A stretch of 38,439 nt of DNA from an uncultured Porphyromonadaceae bacterium (GTDB lineage: Bacteria; Bacteroidota; Bacteroidia; Bacteroidales; Muribaculaceae). This document shows, one piece after another, positions 23,701 through 32,889 of this stretch. The stretch's first letter is position 1, and each line of letters starts with the position of its first letter. A program made the translations under genes and the position numbers. The notes beneath the pieces were generated by a model. That model saw only the letters and a program-made list of their open reading frames with translations. It had not been told where the DNA came from and searched no databases. Where the stretch lies: the NCBI GenBank assembly GCA_947174235.1, contig CAMWID010000028.1, positions 1-38,439 of the forward strand, in the 5' to 3' direction.

Positions 23701-25861
23701 TATCAGGACTTGCGGATCCTTTTATCGCTATCTCCCCTTTCCCTGAATTTGAAGTCTCACTAAGTCCCAACGCCTGTAGGTCTATCTCTTTGAGGTCTCC
23801 TGTAAGATCAAACGTATAAAGATCCGGGGCAAGACTTCCCGTCCCGTCTATGCGGAAACGCATCCCGGTATTGTCGGAAACTGCCGTCAGCCTGTAGTTG
23901 CTGTCATGAAGAGTGACGTCTGCAGAAACATCGCGGAGTGTCTTTTTATTATATACCAATGTCCTGATATCCATCTTGACTCTTGTCTCTGCCCTTGGAA
24001 GTGTGGGATTGAATCCGGATCCTTCCGCCTCTATGGCTCCGGTCACTTTCCCGATACCGAGATCAGGCATAAAATGAGCCACATCCACGTCACGCAAATG
24101 CAATTCAGCCCCGTATCTTTCGGATGACATACTTACTTTTCCTTGCGCGGCAAGGTCTCCGGCAGATGTCAGCAGGCTGAACCGTGCGCCGTAGGTCTGA
24201 TTGTCAGCGGTGGCGTCTCCCTTTAATTTCAAAGACGGAGTCTTGAATCCCATATCCCCTATTATGTTGTCTATCACTCCCGGCGATGTCACGCCACCTT
24301 CAAATCTGACATTCGCTTTCAGCTTCTTATAATCAAGGGCGTTCTGCGCTTTTCCGACAGCGTTCAACGACATTACTCCCGGGACAGCAAGATCAAGCTT
24401 ATCTACTGTGGCGTTTTCAAGCGTGCCGGAAGCCATGAGGATAAGGTTCAACGGGCTGCGGGAAGGAAGTTTCGATGTATACGTATGAAGCGACGGCATG
24501 AACGCGTCGATATCAGGCATACCCAGACTCCCTTTCACGTCTGCCGACAGAGGGGCGGCAGGCTGTAATTCCATCAGCGCGAACGGCAACCCGGCTGTGG
24601 CAGACAGATCTGAATATGGCGTTTTTACTTTAAGACCTTTCAATGCCAGTCCTGTGGAATCGACTGACACAGTCCCGCAACCGCTCACGACCTGAAGCCC
24701 GCTCCGCTCTTTTGCCTCAAGCCTTGTCAGCGGAAGTTCGACAGACGATGCCTCGTTATAAAAATTCCGGAGAGATATGTTCACATCCGTCACTTCTATA
24801 TACGACGGGTCAAATCCGGGAAGCGGTTTTGCGCCGTTCACGGCATAGACTGCCGCAAAACGGTCAAGATCCAATGAATCGCATTTTATTACCATCGGGG
24901 CTGATGAAGATGTCCGGGTCGTGTCAGAGACCGGTGCCGGATGCGCCGACAGATATTCCGCATCCGGTGTAAAGTATTTCACCTCTCCGTCAGACGTGCC
25001 CAGATATGCCGCCGACACTATGTTCTTGCCAAGATCCACCACGCCGTCGCGCAAACGCAGGCTTCCGGCAGTCAGAGTCAATGTGTCGATAGTCGGAAGC
25101 ATTGACATGTTGAAAGAGAAATTGTCAAGATCAAGTTCGTTGGCACAGATGAGAAACGGGGCTGCGGTGGAATCCGCAGGCGAGGGTTTCTGTTTCCAGA
25201 CATCCATATAGAGCGACAGAGCCCCGTCTTTAATCCGGGCTTTATTGAGCATTATCTCGCTTTTGGCGATATTGGCTGAACTCCGGTCGTCAACCTCCAT
25301 AAGTCCTGCCCGGACTTTCAGAATCATCGATGAATCGGGAGACACCATACGGTAAAAGCCGTCAGTGAGTATGAGACGGTTGATATCCACATCCAGCTTC
25401 ATAAGGGGCATTAGCTTCACGTCTGCCAAAACTTCTTTGGCATATACCATGGTATCGCCGGAAGCCTCTACTACCGTGACCCCCTCCAATGACACGTCAA
25501 CAGGCCATTTGAGTCTGAACCTGTCGATATCTATTTTCATTCCGGTGGATTTATAAACTGCGTTGCAGGCAATATTCTTCACCAGAGTCTGCACCGGCGG
25601 GATATAAAGCAAAACAGGAATGAGTAAAATTACCGCCACAAGCCACAAAAGGACCTTCAGAGTGACACGAAGCCACTTCGGACGGATCAGATGGCGACGT
25701 TTCCCGGAAGGATCTTCATTTGTCTCTCCCCCTTCGTCAATGATCTCCCCGACTTCTTTCTCACCATCCGGCATTCCGACACCTTCTTTGCCGGGCTTAT
25801 CCGCTCCCGGTTCTTGCTGTGGATCCTGATCAATAATGAAATCTTTATCTTTCTCTGACAT
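20741..25861 (-). CDS. tamB: TamB-like AsmA/DUF490 translocation and assembly protein
   Basis: A 1706-residue envelope-spanning protein. An acidic cytosolic N-terminus of about 60 residues precedes one membrane helix (about 67-88), then a long periplasmic region rich in short beta strands, the elongated hydrophobic-groove fold of the TamB/AsmA-like family. The conserved TamB domain is near residues 1300-1620 (SATDDVKANLLQDGNSRIVNF, LSMSADQRSMAAINLLVTGQY, SMSKSLFDNRFKISVGGNYS). A Pro/Ser/Lys-rich tail of about 65 residues extends past the usual end. It probably carries phospholipid or helps insert outer-membrane proteins, together with TamL. It is much longer than E. coli TamB (about 1260 residues), as is common in this phylum. 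Confidence 0.93.
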   Translation of the reverse strand: MSEKDKDFIIDQDPQQEPGADKPGKEGVGMPDGEKEVGEIIDEGGETNEDPSGKRRHLIRPKWLRVTLKVLLWLVAVILLIPVLLYIPPVQTLVKNIACNAVYKSTGMKIDIDRFRLKWPVDVSLEGVTVVEASGDTMVYAKEVLADVKLMPLMKLDVDINRLILTDGFYRMVSPDSSMILKVRAGLMEVDDRSSANIAKSEIMLNKARIKDGALSLYMDVWKQKPSPADSTAAPFLICANELDLDNFSFNMSMLPTIDTLTLTAGSLRLRDGVVDLGKNIVSAAYLGTSDGEVKYFTPDAEYLSAHPAPVSDTTRTSSSAPMVIKCDSLDLDRFAAVYAVNGAKPLPGFDPSYIEVTDVNISLRNFYNEASSVELPLTRLEAKERSGLQVVSGCGTVSVDSTGLALKGLKVKTPYSDLSATAGLPFALMELQPAAPLSADVKGSLGMPDIDAFMPSLHTYTSKLPSRSPLNLILMASGTLENATVDKLDLAVPGVMSLNAVGKAQNALDYKKLKANVRFEGGVTSPGVIDNIIGDMGFKTPSLKLKGDATADNQTYGARFSLLTSAGDLAAQGKVSMSSERYGAELHLRDVDVAHFMPDLGIGKVTGAIEAEGSGFNPTLPRAETRVKMDIRTLVYNKKTLRDVSADVTLHDSNYRLTAVSDNTGMRFRIDGTGSLAPDLYTFDLTGDLKEIDLQALGLSETSNSGKGEIAIKGSASPDKWLYDANIRLDDMEWTSGENRFTLPGGMAASFKATGDKVSARVDAERASMEFASAVGLQELIKTMTETSDSVSRQIARRNLDVEGLQQALPTFGLAFNASGKGVLGQYLHAFGMSMDTVYLNIANDSLIRGSIGLLDASNGDMRADTLSLKFRQRDKLLDYYAHMGNRSNNPLADFADVNLNGYLGSNRILLSVTQKNQKGETGYRLGMTGAVTDSVASVHFTPLKAVIAYLPWKFNSDNHIDFNLLNHHVNANLSASSKESSILMQTQTGKGGNDEVHLVLNNIKIQDFLRMSVFAPPVTASVNADLNVGYINDWLYGGGTLGVSDFTYDKLRVGDFDLGVKAGRNNDGSTGALLTLSIDKQEAMVGKMMLVPDSLGALVPKKMGVELTRFPLYVANPFLGNDVARLSGYLNGELDMSGSFASPILNGSLACDSVGVFVPMIGSAVTFSDDSLIVADNVVKINQFDIWGANKNPLVLDGSVDARKFSSIAFDLNMNARNFQLINNDKKARSEIYGKLFMDMKASATGTLDRLNLNADVKVLSNTDVTYSVSPTTTQLTRQDASGVVKFVNFNDTATVAVADTVAPMMSMRIVAGLSIDPGTQVEVDIPGSATTGNGKVELSPSGTLNYFQNFMGDMRLNGQLTLGNGYVRYSVPMVGEKKFVFDPNSSVQWNGDLMNPVLNISATDDVKANLLQDGNSRIVNFLVKLAVSNTLSSPKVVFDLSTDDDMSIQNQLLSMSADQRSMAAINLLVTGQYSGDGVKTASSDLLQGQLYGLLTSQLNSWLANNVKGVDLSFGVDQYNKTVNGETGSAMSYSYSMSKSLFDNRFKISVGGNYSTDASADENFSENLISDISFEYILKQTSNTTMYVRLFRHTGYESILEGEITETGVGFVMKRRLANLKNLFNLKTWRGIPIPDTPPSEKESADSVQADTSALKPEDPVVKGDTVPSGKKEPLTSSMKEAKPDRDKLKTDSVATKPEEDYEK

Positions 25862-25930
25862 CGTGGAATCTGTTTGTATTTCGTGGAATTATTATGTCGT
25901 AAGGGCGACACCCCTCTGACCGGTCATCTG

Positions 25931-26335
25931 TCACCGGCTCCAATGGCTCTGCAACGCCCTCCAGCACAACGCACATACGAACGCACCTGCGGTATCCGCA
26001 GCCATATCAGCCACTTCAAATCCTCTGCCCATGTCCATGACAAGCTGGAGCACCTCGATCATGATTCCGGCAACGGAAGATATCACAGCGGCAATTATGA
26101 TAAACGCCCCGGATTGTCTCTTCCAGTTCATTGACCTCTGACGGTCAAGAAGAATGACCACTGTCAGGAAACCGAACATCACCGCATGGACGAGTTTGTC
26201 AGCTCCGGGAAACAATTCCGGAGCATCGTCTCCAAGGGGATCAGGCATGAGGGTAAGCCAAAGGATAAGCAATGCTGTCAAAATCGTAAAAAGCCATCCT
26301 GGAACACATGACAATACGTTTCTTATTCTATCCAT
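25931..26335 (-). CDS. VanZ-like membrane protein
   Basis: A 134-residue protein with four predicted membrane helices. Features of VanZ-like proteins are LWLTLMPDP after the first helix, ADKLVHAVMFGFLT with the conserved K-x-x-H, and the final IEVLQLVMDMGRGFEVADMAADTAGAFV, whose E, Q, and D residues form the family signature. VanZ relatives in gut bacteria are linked to lipoglycopeptide tolerance in some cases, but most have no known role. It is 69 bases upstream of tamB and may share its transcript. Confidence 0.85.
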   Translation of the reverse strand: MDRIRNVLSCVPGWLFTILTALLILWLTLMPDPLGDDAPELFPGADKLVHAVMFGFLTVVILLDRQRSMNWKRQSGAFIIIAAVISSVAGIMIEVLQLVMDMGRGFEVADMAADTAGAFVCALCWRALQSHWSR

Positions 26336-26637
26336 TTTAACTGTTTTTAAGCTTCTGACTATGATTTATCCCTTGTCTGTTCTATTAACATTAGGGTAAG
26401 TCTAAAAGTTTTTAACACCTGTAGTAATTTTATAAGTATGTGTGCTAAATTAAGTATTGTACGGAATTACGAAATATGAGAATGAAATTTTGGATTCGGA
26501 TTCAGTTGCAATGGGGTTCCTTTGCAACTGAATCCGAATTCGAAAGTTCGCCTCATATATTATGATGCTATGCATTAATTAATTTTGAACACATACTTAT
26601 CTTATAAAGACTTGATATGATTTATAAGTGAGATATT
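26336..26637. other. 302-base intergenic region between the VanZ-like and NUDIX genes
   Basis: AT-rich. It contains the long hairpin at 26488-26545 and a poor -7-like box for the VanZ-like gene (TAATTTAG on minus, 26445-26452). The flanks (26400-26460 and 26560-26640) share fragments such as ACATACTTA and TAAGTATGTGT in inverted orientation. No gene is seen. Confidence 0.55.
26488..26545 (-). terminator. Long hairpin ending the rimP-to-nudix operon
   Basis: A perfect 18-base stem (26494-26511 with 26522-26539) around a 10-base loop, extended by six more pairs with two wobbles to about 24. It lies 93 bases past the stop at 26638. No clean T-run follows. Its plan matches 4492-4545. Confidence 0.6.
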
Positions 26638-27387
26638 TCAAATCTCCCCGCGAATCCAGGCATCTATCATGATCCTTGTCAGCGATGGCATTGACGGAAT
26701 CACAGGGGGCGCCTCACGGGTGAAAAACGATCCTGCAGTCAATTCACCGTCGGCAAAACGTATCTCTCCCTCTTTATAACGCGCCGTGAACCCTATCATG
26801 AGCTGATGCGGAAACGGCCATGACTGGCTTCCATAATACCGTATATCTTCTATCTCGAGCGAGGTCTCTTCCATTACCTCCCTCGCCACACATTCTTCAA
26901 GGCTCTCTCCCGTCTCTACAAATCCCGCCACAAGAGCCATGACATCCCGCCTCAATGTCGAGGCATGCACAAGCAACGCCTCTTCCCCTCTCTTCACCAG
27001 CACAACTATCGCAGGATTCAGACGCGGGAAATATTCACGTCCACATTCCGGGCACCGTTTGCTTATCTCCGTCGCCCTCACAAGAAGGGTGCCGTCTTTT
27101 CCACAATATCTCTCGGCACCGCTCCAGTTGAGCAGCTCGATCCCTTTCGAGGCGGCACGGTAATGCTCTTCCGGCATCATGCCCCAGGATTCTCGCAACC
27201 CTCTGCGCTCAAGCTCCCGGTCATACAGCACCTCCGCCTCTTCGATAGAAGACGCCATATATCCGTCAAAACTGAATGTCTCGGCACCGACACACACATT
27301 CACCTCATGTTCAGTGGGAAGCCGGTAACCGGAGTCTGTCTTCACCAGAAGCAACTCATTACGGGAGGCAAGTATCAATCTTTTCAT
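26638..27387 (-). CDS. nudC: NudC-like NADH/NAD pyrophosphatase (NUDIX)
   Basis: A 249-residue protein with the NudC layout: an N-terminal region, a zinc-ribbon-like segment, then a NUDIX domain. The NUDIX box is GFVETGESLEECVAREVMEET (from Gly155), matching GX5EX7REUXEE with Ser in place of the final Gly. The NADH-specificity motif SQPWPFPxS appears as SQSWPFPHQ (187-195). The zinc ribbon has Cys95, Cys112 and Cys115, but the fourth position is Asp98, so metal binding may be altered. NudC hydrolyses NAD(H) and can remove NAD caps from RNA. The start overlaps the folK stop by four bases. Confidence 0.87.
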   Translation of the reverse strand: MKRLILASRNELLLVKTDSGYRLPTEHEVNVCVGAETFSFDGYMASSIEEAEVLYDRELERRGLRESWGMMPEEHYRAASKGIELLNWSGAERYCGKDGTLLVRATEISKRCPECGREYFPRLNPAIVVLVKRGEEALLVHASTLRRDVMALVAGFVETGESLEECVAREVMEETSLEIEDIRYYGSQSWPFPHQLMIGFTARYKEGEIRFADGELTAGSFFTREAPPVIPSMPSLTRIMIDAWIRGEI

Positions 27388-27851
27388 CCTTTCAGAGCCA
27401 TTATCATTTCAAACGGAGTAAGACCGGAGACCGGATGACTCCATCCGGGCGCGAGCTCAGCCATGGGTTCAAGCACGAAAAGCCTTTCCGCCATCTTAGG
27501 ATGAGGGACCTTCAGCTCCGGGGTATCGATTATTTCGCGGTCGATAGCTATTATGTCGATATCTATCTCGCGGTCGGCGTATCCGCCGTCGGAAGTGCGG
27601 TGCGAGCCATCGCTTATGGATCGCTCTATCTCCTGAAGCTGATTCAAAATTTCAGCCGGGTCAAGAGATGTGTGGAACGACATGCCGAGATTAAGAAAAG
27701 AATGGGTGGAATCAAAACCCCAGGGTTCAGATTCCACCACATGACTTATTTCAAAATCTCCGAACCGCTCACCTATCTTGCGCATGGCGCGGCTAAGGTT
27801 GAGCCTCCGGTCTCCCAGATTGCTTCCGATGTTTATCAACACGTAAGCCAT
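27384..27851 (-). CDS. folK: 2-Amino-4-hydroxy-6-hydroxymethyldihydropteridine pyrophosphokinase
   Basis: FolK pyrophosphorylates the pterin precursor of folate. The 155-residue protein shows INIGSNLGDRRLNL at the N-terminus, ESEPWGFDSTHSFLN, REIDIDIIAID with the Mg-binding aspartates, and KVPHPKMAERLFVLEPMAEL, the complete set of family motifs. Its ATG overlaps the infB stop by one base and its stop overlaps the nudix start, so the three are translationally coupled. Confidence 0.95.
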   Translation of the reverse strand: MAYVLINIGSNLGDRRLNLSRAMRKIGERFGDFEISHVVESEPWGFDSTHSFLNLGMSFHTSLDPAEILNQLQEIERSISDGSHRTSDGGYADREIDIDIIAIDREIIDTPELKVPHPKMAERLFVLEPMAELAPGWSHPVSGLTPFEMIMALKG

Positions 27852-30844
27852 CAGAGAGTCTTCTTCACTTCAACTTCTTCGTATGCCTCGATCAGGTCGC
27901 CTTCACGGATATCATTGTAACCCTGTACCGACAGACCGCAATCATAACCCGACACGACATCCTTGACGTCGTCTTTAAACCGCTTGAGCGATCCAAGCTC
28001 TCCGGTATAGATCACAATTCCGTCGCGGATCACGCGCACCTTGCTGGTGCGTTTGATCTTGCCGTCGCGGACGATGGCTCCGGCGATCGTACCCACTTTG
28101 GAGATATGATACGTCTGGAGAACCTCGGCGGTGCCGGTGATCTCCTCCTTGATCTCCGGAGACAGAAGACCTTCCATAGCGTCTTTCACCTCTTCGATCG
28201 CTTTGTAGATCACTGAATACAGACGGATCTCCACACCTTCCTTGTCCGCCTCCTTGCGGGCTGCCCCCGAAGGACGCACCTGGAAGCCGATAATGATGGC
28301 GTCGGAGGCTGCTGCAAGCGTGACATCGCTCTCTGAGATCGCTCCCACACCCTTATGAAGCACGTTGACCTGGATTTCCGGAGTGGAAAGCTTGATCAAA
28401 GAATCCGACAGAGCCTCCACGGAGCCGTCCACATCGCCTTTGACAACGAGGTTGAGCTCGTGGAAATCATTGAGGGCACGCCTGCGGCCGAGCTCCTCAA
28501 GACCCGGACGCTTCTTGGTCCGGAGTCCAAGTTCTCGCTGCAGCTGTTCGCGCTTGCCGGCTATCTCCCTTGCTTCCTGCTCTGTCTCAAGCACGTTGAA
28601 CGCGTCGCCCGCTGTGGGAGCGCCATTCATGCCGAGAATGAGAACCGGTGTGGAAGGACCTGCCTCCTGCACTCTCTGGTTACGCTCATTGAACATCGCC
28701 TTTATCTTGCCGTAATGGGTGCCCGCCAATATCACATCCCCGACTTTCAGCGTGCCGTTCTGCACAAGCACTGTGGCGACATAGCCGCGCCCCTTGTCAA
28801 GGCTGGATTCTATAACCGAGCCCACAGCCATTCTGTTGGGATTTGCCTTCAGCTCAAGGAGTTCTGCCTCAAGGAGCACTTTCTCCATAAGTTCGTCGAC
28901 ACCGATACCCTTCTTGGCGGAAATATCCTGGCTCTGGTACTTGCCGCCCCATTCTTCCACAAGATAGTTCATTCCGGCAAGCTCCTCCTTGATTTTGTCA
29001 GGATTTGCCGTCGGCTTGTCAATCTTGTTGATGGCAAACACCATAGGCACGCCTGCGGCTGACGCATGGTTGATCGCCTCTATCGTCTGCGGCATCACGT
29101 CGTCGTCTGCGGCGACGATGATGATCGCGAGGTCTGTCACTTTCGCACCCCTCGCACGCATCGCTGTAAACGCCTCATGACCGGGGGTGTCAAGGAAGGT
29201 GATATGACGCCCGTCGGCAAGTTTGACGTTATATGCACCGATATGCTGTGTGATGCCACCTGCTTCTCCGGCGATCACGTTAGCCTTGCGGATATAGTCG
29301 AGCAGTGAGGTCTTGCCGTGGTCCACATGACCCATGACCGTCACAATCGGCGGACGGGGTTCGAGATCCTCTTCCTGATCCTCCTCCGGAGCTATCGCCT
29401 CGGTCACGTCGGCGCTGACATATTCAGTGGTAAATCCGAATTCCTCAGCCACAATATTGATTGTCTCCGCATCAAGACGCTGGTTGATGGAAACCATCAC
29501 TCCGATATTCATACATGTGGCGATGACATTGTTGACAGGCACCTCCATGAGGTTGGCGAGGTCATTGGCTGTGACAAACTCTGTAAGCTGTATTACCTTG
29601 CTCTCGGCTGCCTCGCGACGCTGGTTTTCAAGCTCGCGGTTATGTATCGCCTCCTTCTTCTCCTTACGCCATTTCAACCCTTTCTTGGGAGCCTTGTTGG
29701 TGAGACGCGCAAGAGTCTCCTTCACCTGCTTCTGCACGTCTTCCGGATTTGATTCGGGCTTCTGGCGACGGTCGTTCTTCCTGTTGCCACCCTGCTGACC
29801 TTTGTTGCGGTCCGCACGCTTGCGGTCGCCGCCTCCCTGACCCTGCTGTCCCTGAGCATTGCCTCCCTGAGCCTGCTTGTCGCCACCTTTCTTCTTGTTC
29901 CGGTTTTCCGACCCGAATCCGGGCTGGGAAGCTGCCTTTTCTATGTCGATCTTTTCTTTACCGATGCGTTTGCGTTTTTTACGGTCAGCATTCTGCGCAT
30001 CTGCGCCACCTGCCGACTGACCTCCCTGCCGGTTCTTATCTCCGCGACGGCGGTCTTCCTTGCCACGTTTTTTCGGACGCGTGGACTGATTAAGACTGGA
30101 AAGATCAATCTTCCCGAGCACTTTGAGCTCAGGTTGCGCCGGAGGAGTGCTGAGTCGGAATACATTGCTTTCGCTCTGCTCCTGCTTCGGTGCGGATGCT
30201 TCTTTGGGTGCCTCGGTTTTCACTTCTGGATTTTTTGGAGCCGGATTATCTTGTTTCGGAGCTTCTTTTATGGGTTGTGCCGCCTGGACCGGTGCCGCGA
30301 CGGATGTTTCCTTTTTATTTTCTTGTCCGGGAGTACCCTCAGTCTTGGGAGATGGCACTGCAGGCTGAGCCTGAGTCTTCAGCTCCGGCTTCTGCTGGTC
30401 CGGCTTCTCCTGACGGGGCTTCTCCTGACGCTTTTCTTCTTTGGACTGGTTACGCTCACCGGAGAATTTCGATCCGGAGGATGACCCTTGTCGGGATTGC
30501 TTAGACTGATTGCCTCCATGGCGGGAACCGCCCCTACGCTGGGCATCGAGATCAATCTTTCCGAGCACTTTAAGACCGGGAGCCTGGGGAATGCTTCCCC
30601 CTGCCGCCGATTCAAACCTGTCAGATCCCCTCCGGGGTTTCTGACGGCCGTTTGTGAAGTCTTCCACTCTCTTCTTGTCATCCCGATCGCTGCTGAACTC
30701 GCTCTTGAGCATCTTTTCCGCAGCATCGTCTATTCTCGCGTTGGGATTGTTCTCCACGTCAATGCCCTGCTTACGCAAGAATTCAACGACAGTGTTGACT
30801 CCGACGTTCAGGTCTTTTGCTACTTTACTGATTTTTATGCGCAT
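27851..30844 (-). CDS. infB: Translation initiation factor IF-2
   Basis: A 997-residue GTPase that brings initiator tRNA to the ribosome. The first 50 or so residues are an IF2 N-terminal module ([19 protein letters not shown]). About 350 residues of low-complexity Lys/Gln/Gly/Pro sequence follow, containing two copies of [10 protein letters not shown] second N-terminal-type module lies before the G domain, which starts around residue 500: [11 protein letters not shown] (G1), DTPGHEAF (G3), NKIDKP (G4). Domains II-IV follow ([36 protein letters not shown]). The long N-terminal linker is usual in Bacteroidota. It is 58 bases after nusA in the rimP-nusA-infB operon. Confidence 0.97.
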   Translation of the reverse strand: MRIKISKVAKDLNVGVNTVVEFLRKQGIDVENNPNARIDDAAEKMLKSEFSSDRDDKKRVEDFTNGRQKPRRGSDRFESAAGGSIPQAPGLKVLGKIDLDAQRRGGSRHGGNQSKQSRQGSSSGSKFSGERNQSKEEKRQEKPRQEKPDQQKPELKTQAQPAVPSPKTEGTPGQENKKETSVAAPVQAAQPIKEAPKQDNPAPKNPEVKTEAPKEASAPKQEQSESNVFRLSTPPAQPELKVLGKIDLSSLNQSTRPKKRGKEDRRRGDKNRQGGQSAGGADAQNADRKKRKRIGKEKIDIEKAASQPGFGSENRNKKKGGDKQAQGGNAQGQQGQGGGDRKRADRNKGQQGGNRKNDRRQKPESNPEDVQKQVKETLARLTNKAPKKGLKWRKEKKEAIHNRELENQRREAAESKVIQLTEFVTANDLANLMEVPVNNVIATCMNIGVMVSINQRLDAETINIVAEEFGFTTEYVSADVTEAIAPEEDQEEDLEPRPPIVTVMGHVDHGKTSLLDYIRKANVIAGEAGGITQHIGAYNVKLADGRHITFLDTPGHEAFTAMRARGAKVTDLAIIIVAADDDVMPQTIEAINHASAAGVPMVFAINKIDKPTANPDKIKEELAGMNYLVEEWGGKYQSQDISAKKGIGVDELMEKVLLEAELLELKANPNRMAVGSVIESSLDKGRGYVATVLVQNGTLKVGDVILAGTHYGKIKAMFNERNQRVQEAGPSTPVLILGMNGAPTAGDAFNVLETEQEAREIAGKREQLQRELGLRTKKRPGLEELGRRRALNDFHELNLVVKGDVDGSVEALSDSLIKLSTPEIQVNVLHKGVGAISESDVTLAAASDAIIIGFQVRPSGAARKEADKEGVEIRLYSVIYKAIEEVKDAMEGLLSPEIKEEITGTAEVLQTYHISKVGTIAGAIVRDGKIKRTSKVRVIRDGIVIYTGELGSLKRFKDDVKDVVSGYDCGLSVQGYNDIREGDLIEAYEEVEVKKTL

Positions 30845-30902
30845 ATATTGGTGAAGGATTATTGCTATTTAGTTATGAGGAAAGAAAGGATTCCGGATGC
30901 TG

Positions 30903-32150
30903 TCAGTCGTCAAACTCAGCCTTGATGACATCAAGCACATGCTGGATGGTGTCGTCCTCCAGGTCTGCCTGCTCAAGTTTATCCGGAGTCGCGTTGAGTA
31001 CCGCCTTCGCGGTGCCAAGTCCTATGTTCTTGAGCTGTTCGATAACCCATCCGTCGATCTCGTCGCGGAACTCATCAAGATAAATGTCTTCCTCGCCCTC
31101 TTCGATATCACGGTATACATCTATGGTGTAGCCGGTAAGCATGGTGGCGAGACGGATATTGAGACCACCCTTTCCGATTGCGAGCGACACCTCTTCCGGA
31201 TGAAGAAACACTTCCGCCTTCTTCTCCTCCTCGTTAAGACGTATTGACGAGATGCTCGCGGGGCTCAACGCCCTCTGGATAAACAGCTGCGGATTGGCGG
31301 TGTAGTTGATCACGTCGATGTTTTCGTTGCGAAGCTCACGGACGATGCCGTGGATACGGCTCCCCTTTATTCCGACGCATGCCCCTACGGGATCGATACG
31401 GTCGTCATAGCTCTCGACTGCTATCTTGGCTCGCTCTCCGGGGATACGTGCCACCGCACGTATGGTGATCAGACCATCATGAATCTCAGGTACTTCCTGC
31501 TCAAAAAGACGACGAAGGAAACGGTCGTCAGTACGAGAAACTATAACCTTTGGATTGTTGTTCATGTTGTCAACCCTCTTGACTATAGCGCGGACCATGT
31601 CTCCCTTATGGAAAGAGTCACTCGGAATCTGTTCGTCTTTTGGCATGATAAGCTCGTTCTGATCCTCGTCTATGAGAAGGGCCTCACGTTTCCACACCTG
31701 ATGAACTTCCCCGGTGATGACCTCCCCTTCCAGTTCTTTGAATTTGGATGAGATCGCCTCTTTCTGCAGATCAAGGATCTTGGACTGGAGAGTCTGGCGA
31801 AGGTTCAGGATCGCACGTCTTCCGAACTTTTCAAAAAAGATCTGCTTCGACACCTCTTCCCCGATCTCACACTCGGGGTCGATCTCTTTCGCCTCGGAAA
31901 GACCTATCTCCATGTCCGGATTGCTCACATCGCCGTCCGACACGACCTGAAGATTCTGATATATCTCGCAATCCCCCTTGTCGGGATTCATGATGACATC
32001 AAAATTCTCATCGGAGCCGAACATCTTCGCAAGAACATTGCGGAAGGATTCCTCCAATACACTTATCATCGTGGTCTTGTCGATATTTTTGAGCTCTTTG
32101 AACTCCGCAAAACGGTCGACCATATTGACGGTCTCTGCTTTCTTTGCCAT
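30903..32150 (-). CDS. nusA: Transcription termination/antitermination factor NusA
   Basis: A 415-residue protein with the NusA N-terminal RNA-polymerase-binding domain (DRFAEFKELKNIDKTTMISVLEESF), an S1 domain (EGEVITGEVHQVWKREALLI), then two KH domains (VGACVGIKGSRIHGIVRELRNE; LAIGKGGLNIRLATMLTGY). It lacks the C-terminal acidic repeats of E. coli NusA and ends with a short helical acidic tail, typical of this phylum. It starts six bases after the rimP stop. Confidence 0.96.
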   Translation of the reverse strand: MAKKAETVNMVDRFAEFKELKNIDKTTMISVLEESFRNVLAKMFGSDENFDVIMNPDKGDCEIYQNLQVVSDGDVSNPDMEIGLSEAKEIDPECEIGEEVSKQIFFEKFGRRAILNLRQTLQSKILDLQKEAISSKFKELEGEVITGEVHQVWKREALLIDEDQNELIMPKDEQIPSDSFHKGDMVRAIVKRVDNMNNNPKVIVSRTDDRFLRRLFEQEVPEIHDGLITIRAVARIPGERAKIAVESYDDRIDPVGACVGIKGSRIHGIVRELRNENIDVINYTANPQLFIQRALSPASISSIRLNEEEKKAEVFLHPEEVSLAIGKGGLNIRLATMLTGYTIDVYRDIEEGEEDIYLDEFRDEIDGWVIEQLKNIGLGTAKAVLNATPDKLEQADLEDDTIQHVLDVIKAEFDD

Positions 32151-32156
32151 AAGACT

Positions 32157-32621
32157 TTAGAATTGTAAAAGATATTTAGTGTGTTTCACCTCGTCATAAC
32201 GGAAGACATGCTCTACTTTCTCCACAACAGGACGTTTGGACCCTTCCGGCTTTACCTTCTCCTCACTTATTATTGTGAATGTGTCGTCGCCGGCGTCTCG
32301 CAGCATCCCCTTATATTTCTTGCCATCCTTGGAAAGAACCTCGACTTCGTTGCCGATATTCTTGACATACTGGCGCCTGACCTTGAACGGAGAGGTAAGA
32401 CCGCTCGACCCGACTTCCAGCTCATAATCTTCATCATCCCGGCTGAACGACCCTTCTATCTCCCTCGTCAATTGCACGCATCGGTCTATATCGACCCCCG
32501 TATCGGAATCTATCTCCACGGTTATCTCATTCTGCGGGCTGATTTTCAAGTCTACAAGATAAAGATCGGTCCCCTCGAGTTGTTGCTCTATGAATTCTGT
32601 AAGTGCGGCTTTGTCGATCAT
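32157..32621 (-). CDS. rimP: Ribosome maturation factor RimP
   Basis: RimP helps assemble the 30S subunit. The 154-residue protein has the alpha-beta N-terminal domain (IEQQLEGTDLYLVDLKISPQNEITVEID) with SDTGVDIDRCVQLTREIEGSF, followed by YELEVGSSGLTSPFK and the C-terminal SH3-like domain. First gene of the rimP-nusA-infB-folK-nudix operon. Confidence 0.93.
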   Translation of the reverse strand: MIDKAALTEFIEQQLEGTDLYLVDLKISPQNEITVEIDSDTGVDIDRCVQLTREIEGSFSRDDEDYELEVGSSGLTSPFKVRRQYVKNIGNEVEVLSKDGKKYKGMLRDAGDDTFTIISEEKVKPEGSKRPVVEKVEHVFRYDEVKHTKYLLQF

Positions 32622-32711
32622 CTTCTGTCATTTAAAGGCGCGCCGCCATGAAGAACGCCGCCTGTACCGATACGGCAGGCTCGCAATCTGCATGGAAACA
32701 CGTTGTTTGTT

Positions 32712-32741
32712 AAAAAAGAGGAGGAGACTTACGTCCCCTCC
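32712..32741 (-). promoter_or_regulatory. Terminator-like hairpin at the start of the rimP operon leader
   Basis: Nine-base arms (32720-32728, 32733-32741) pair with one wobble around a 4-base loop, followed on minus by TC and six T (32712-32717). It would lie about 6-35 bases after the predicted start, unusually early for a terminator, so it may attenuate the operon or protect the 5' end. NusA, encoded here, acts on such hairpins. Confidence 0.55.
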
Positions 32742-32753
32742 GGAATGTTTTTG

Positions 32754-32761
32754 CAAAGATA
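32754..32761 (-). promoter_or_regulatory. -7 box of the rimP operon
   Basis: TATCTTTG on minus is an exact -7 box. No TTTG is found 19-21 bases upstream. Predicted start near 32747, giving a leader of about 125 bases. Confidence 0.45.
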
Positions 32762-32889
32762 ATAAAAATTATCCCTATTATTCCCCTGATTTACTATTTT
32801 TACACTCCCGAATAGAGAATATTAATATATTTTAACATATATTTAATTTATTTTACCCACCAAGGAGATATCAAACTTGACAATCTTAT

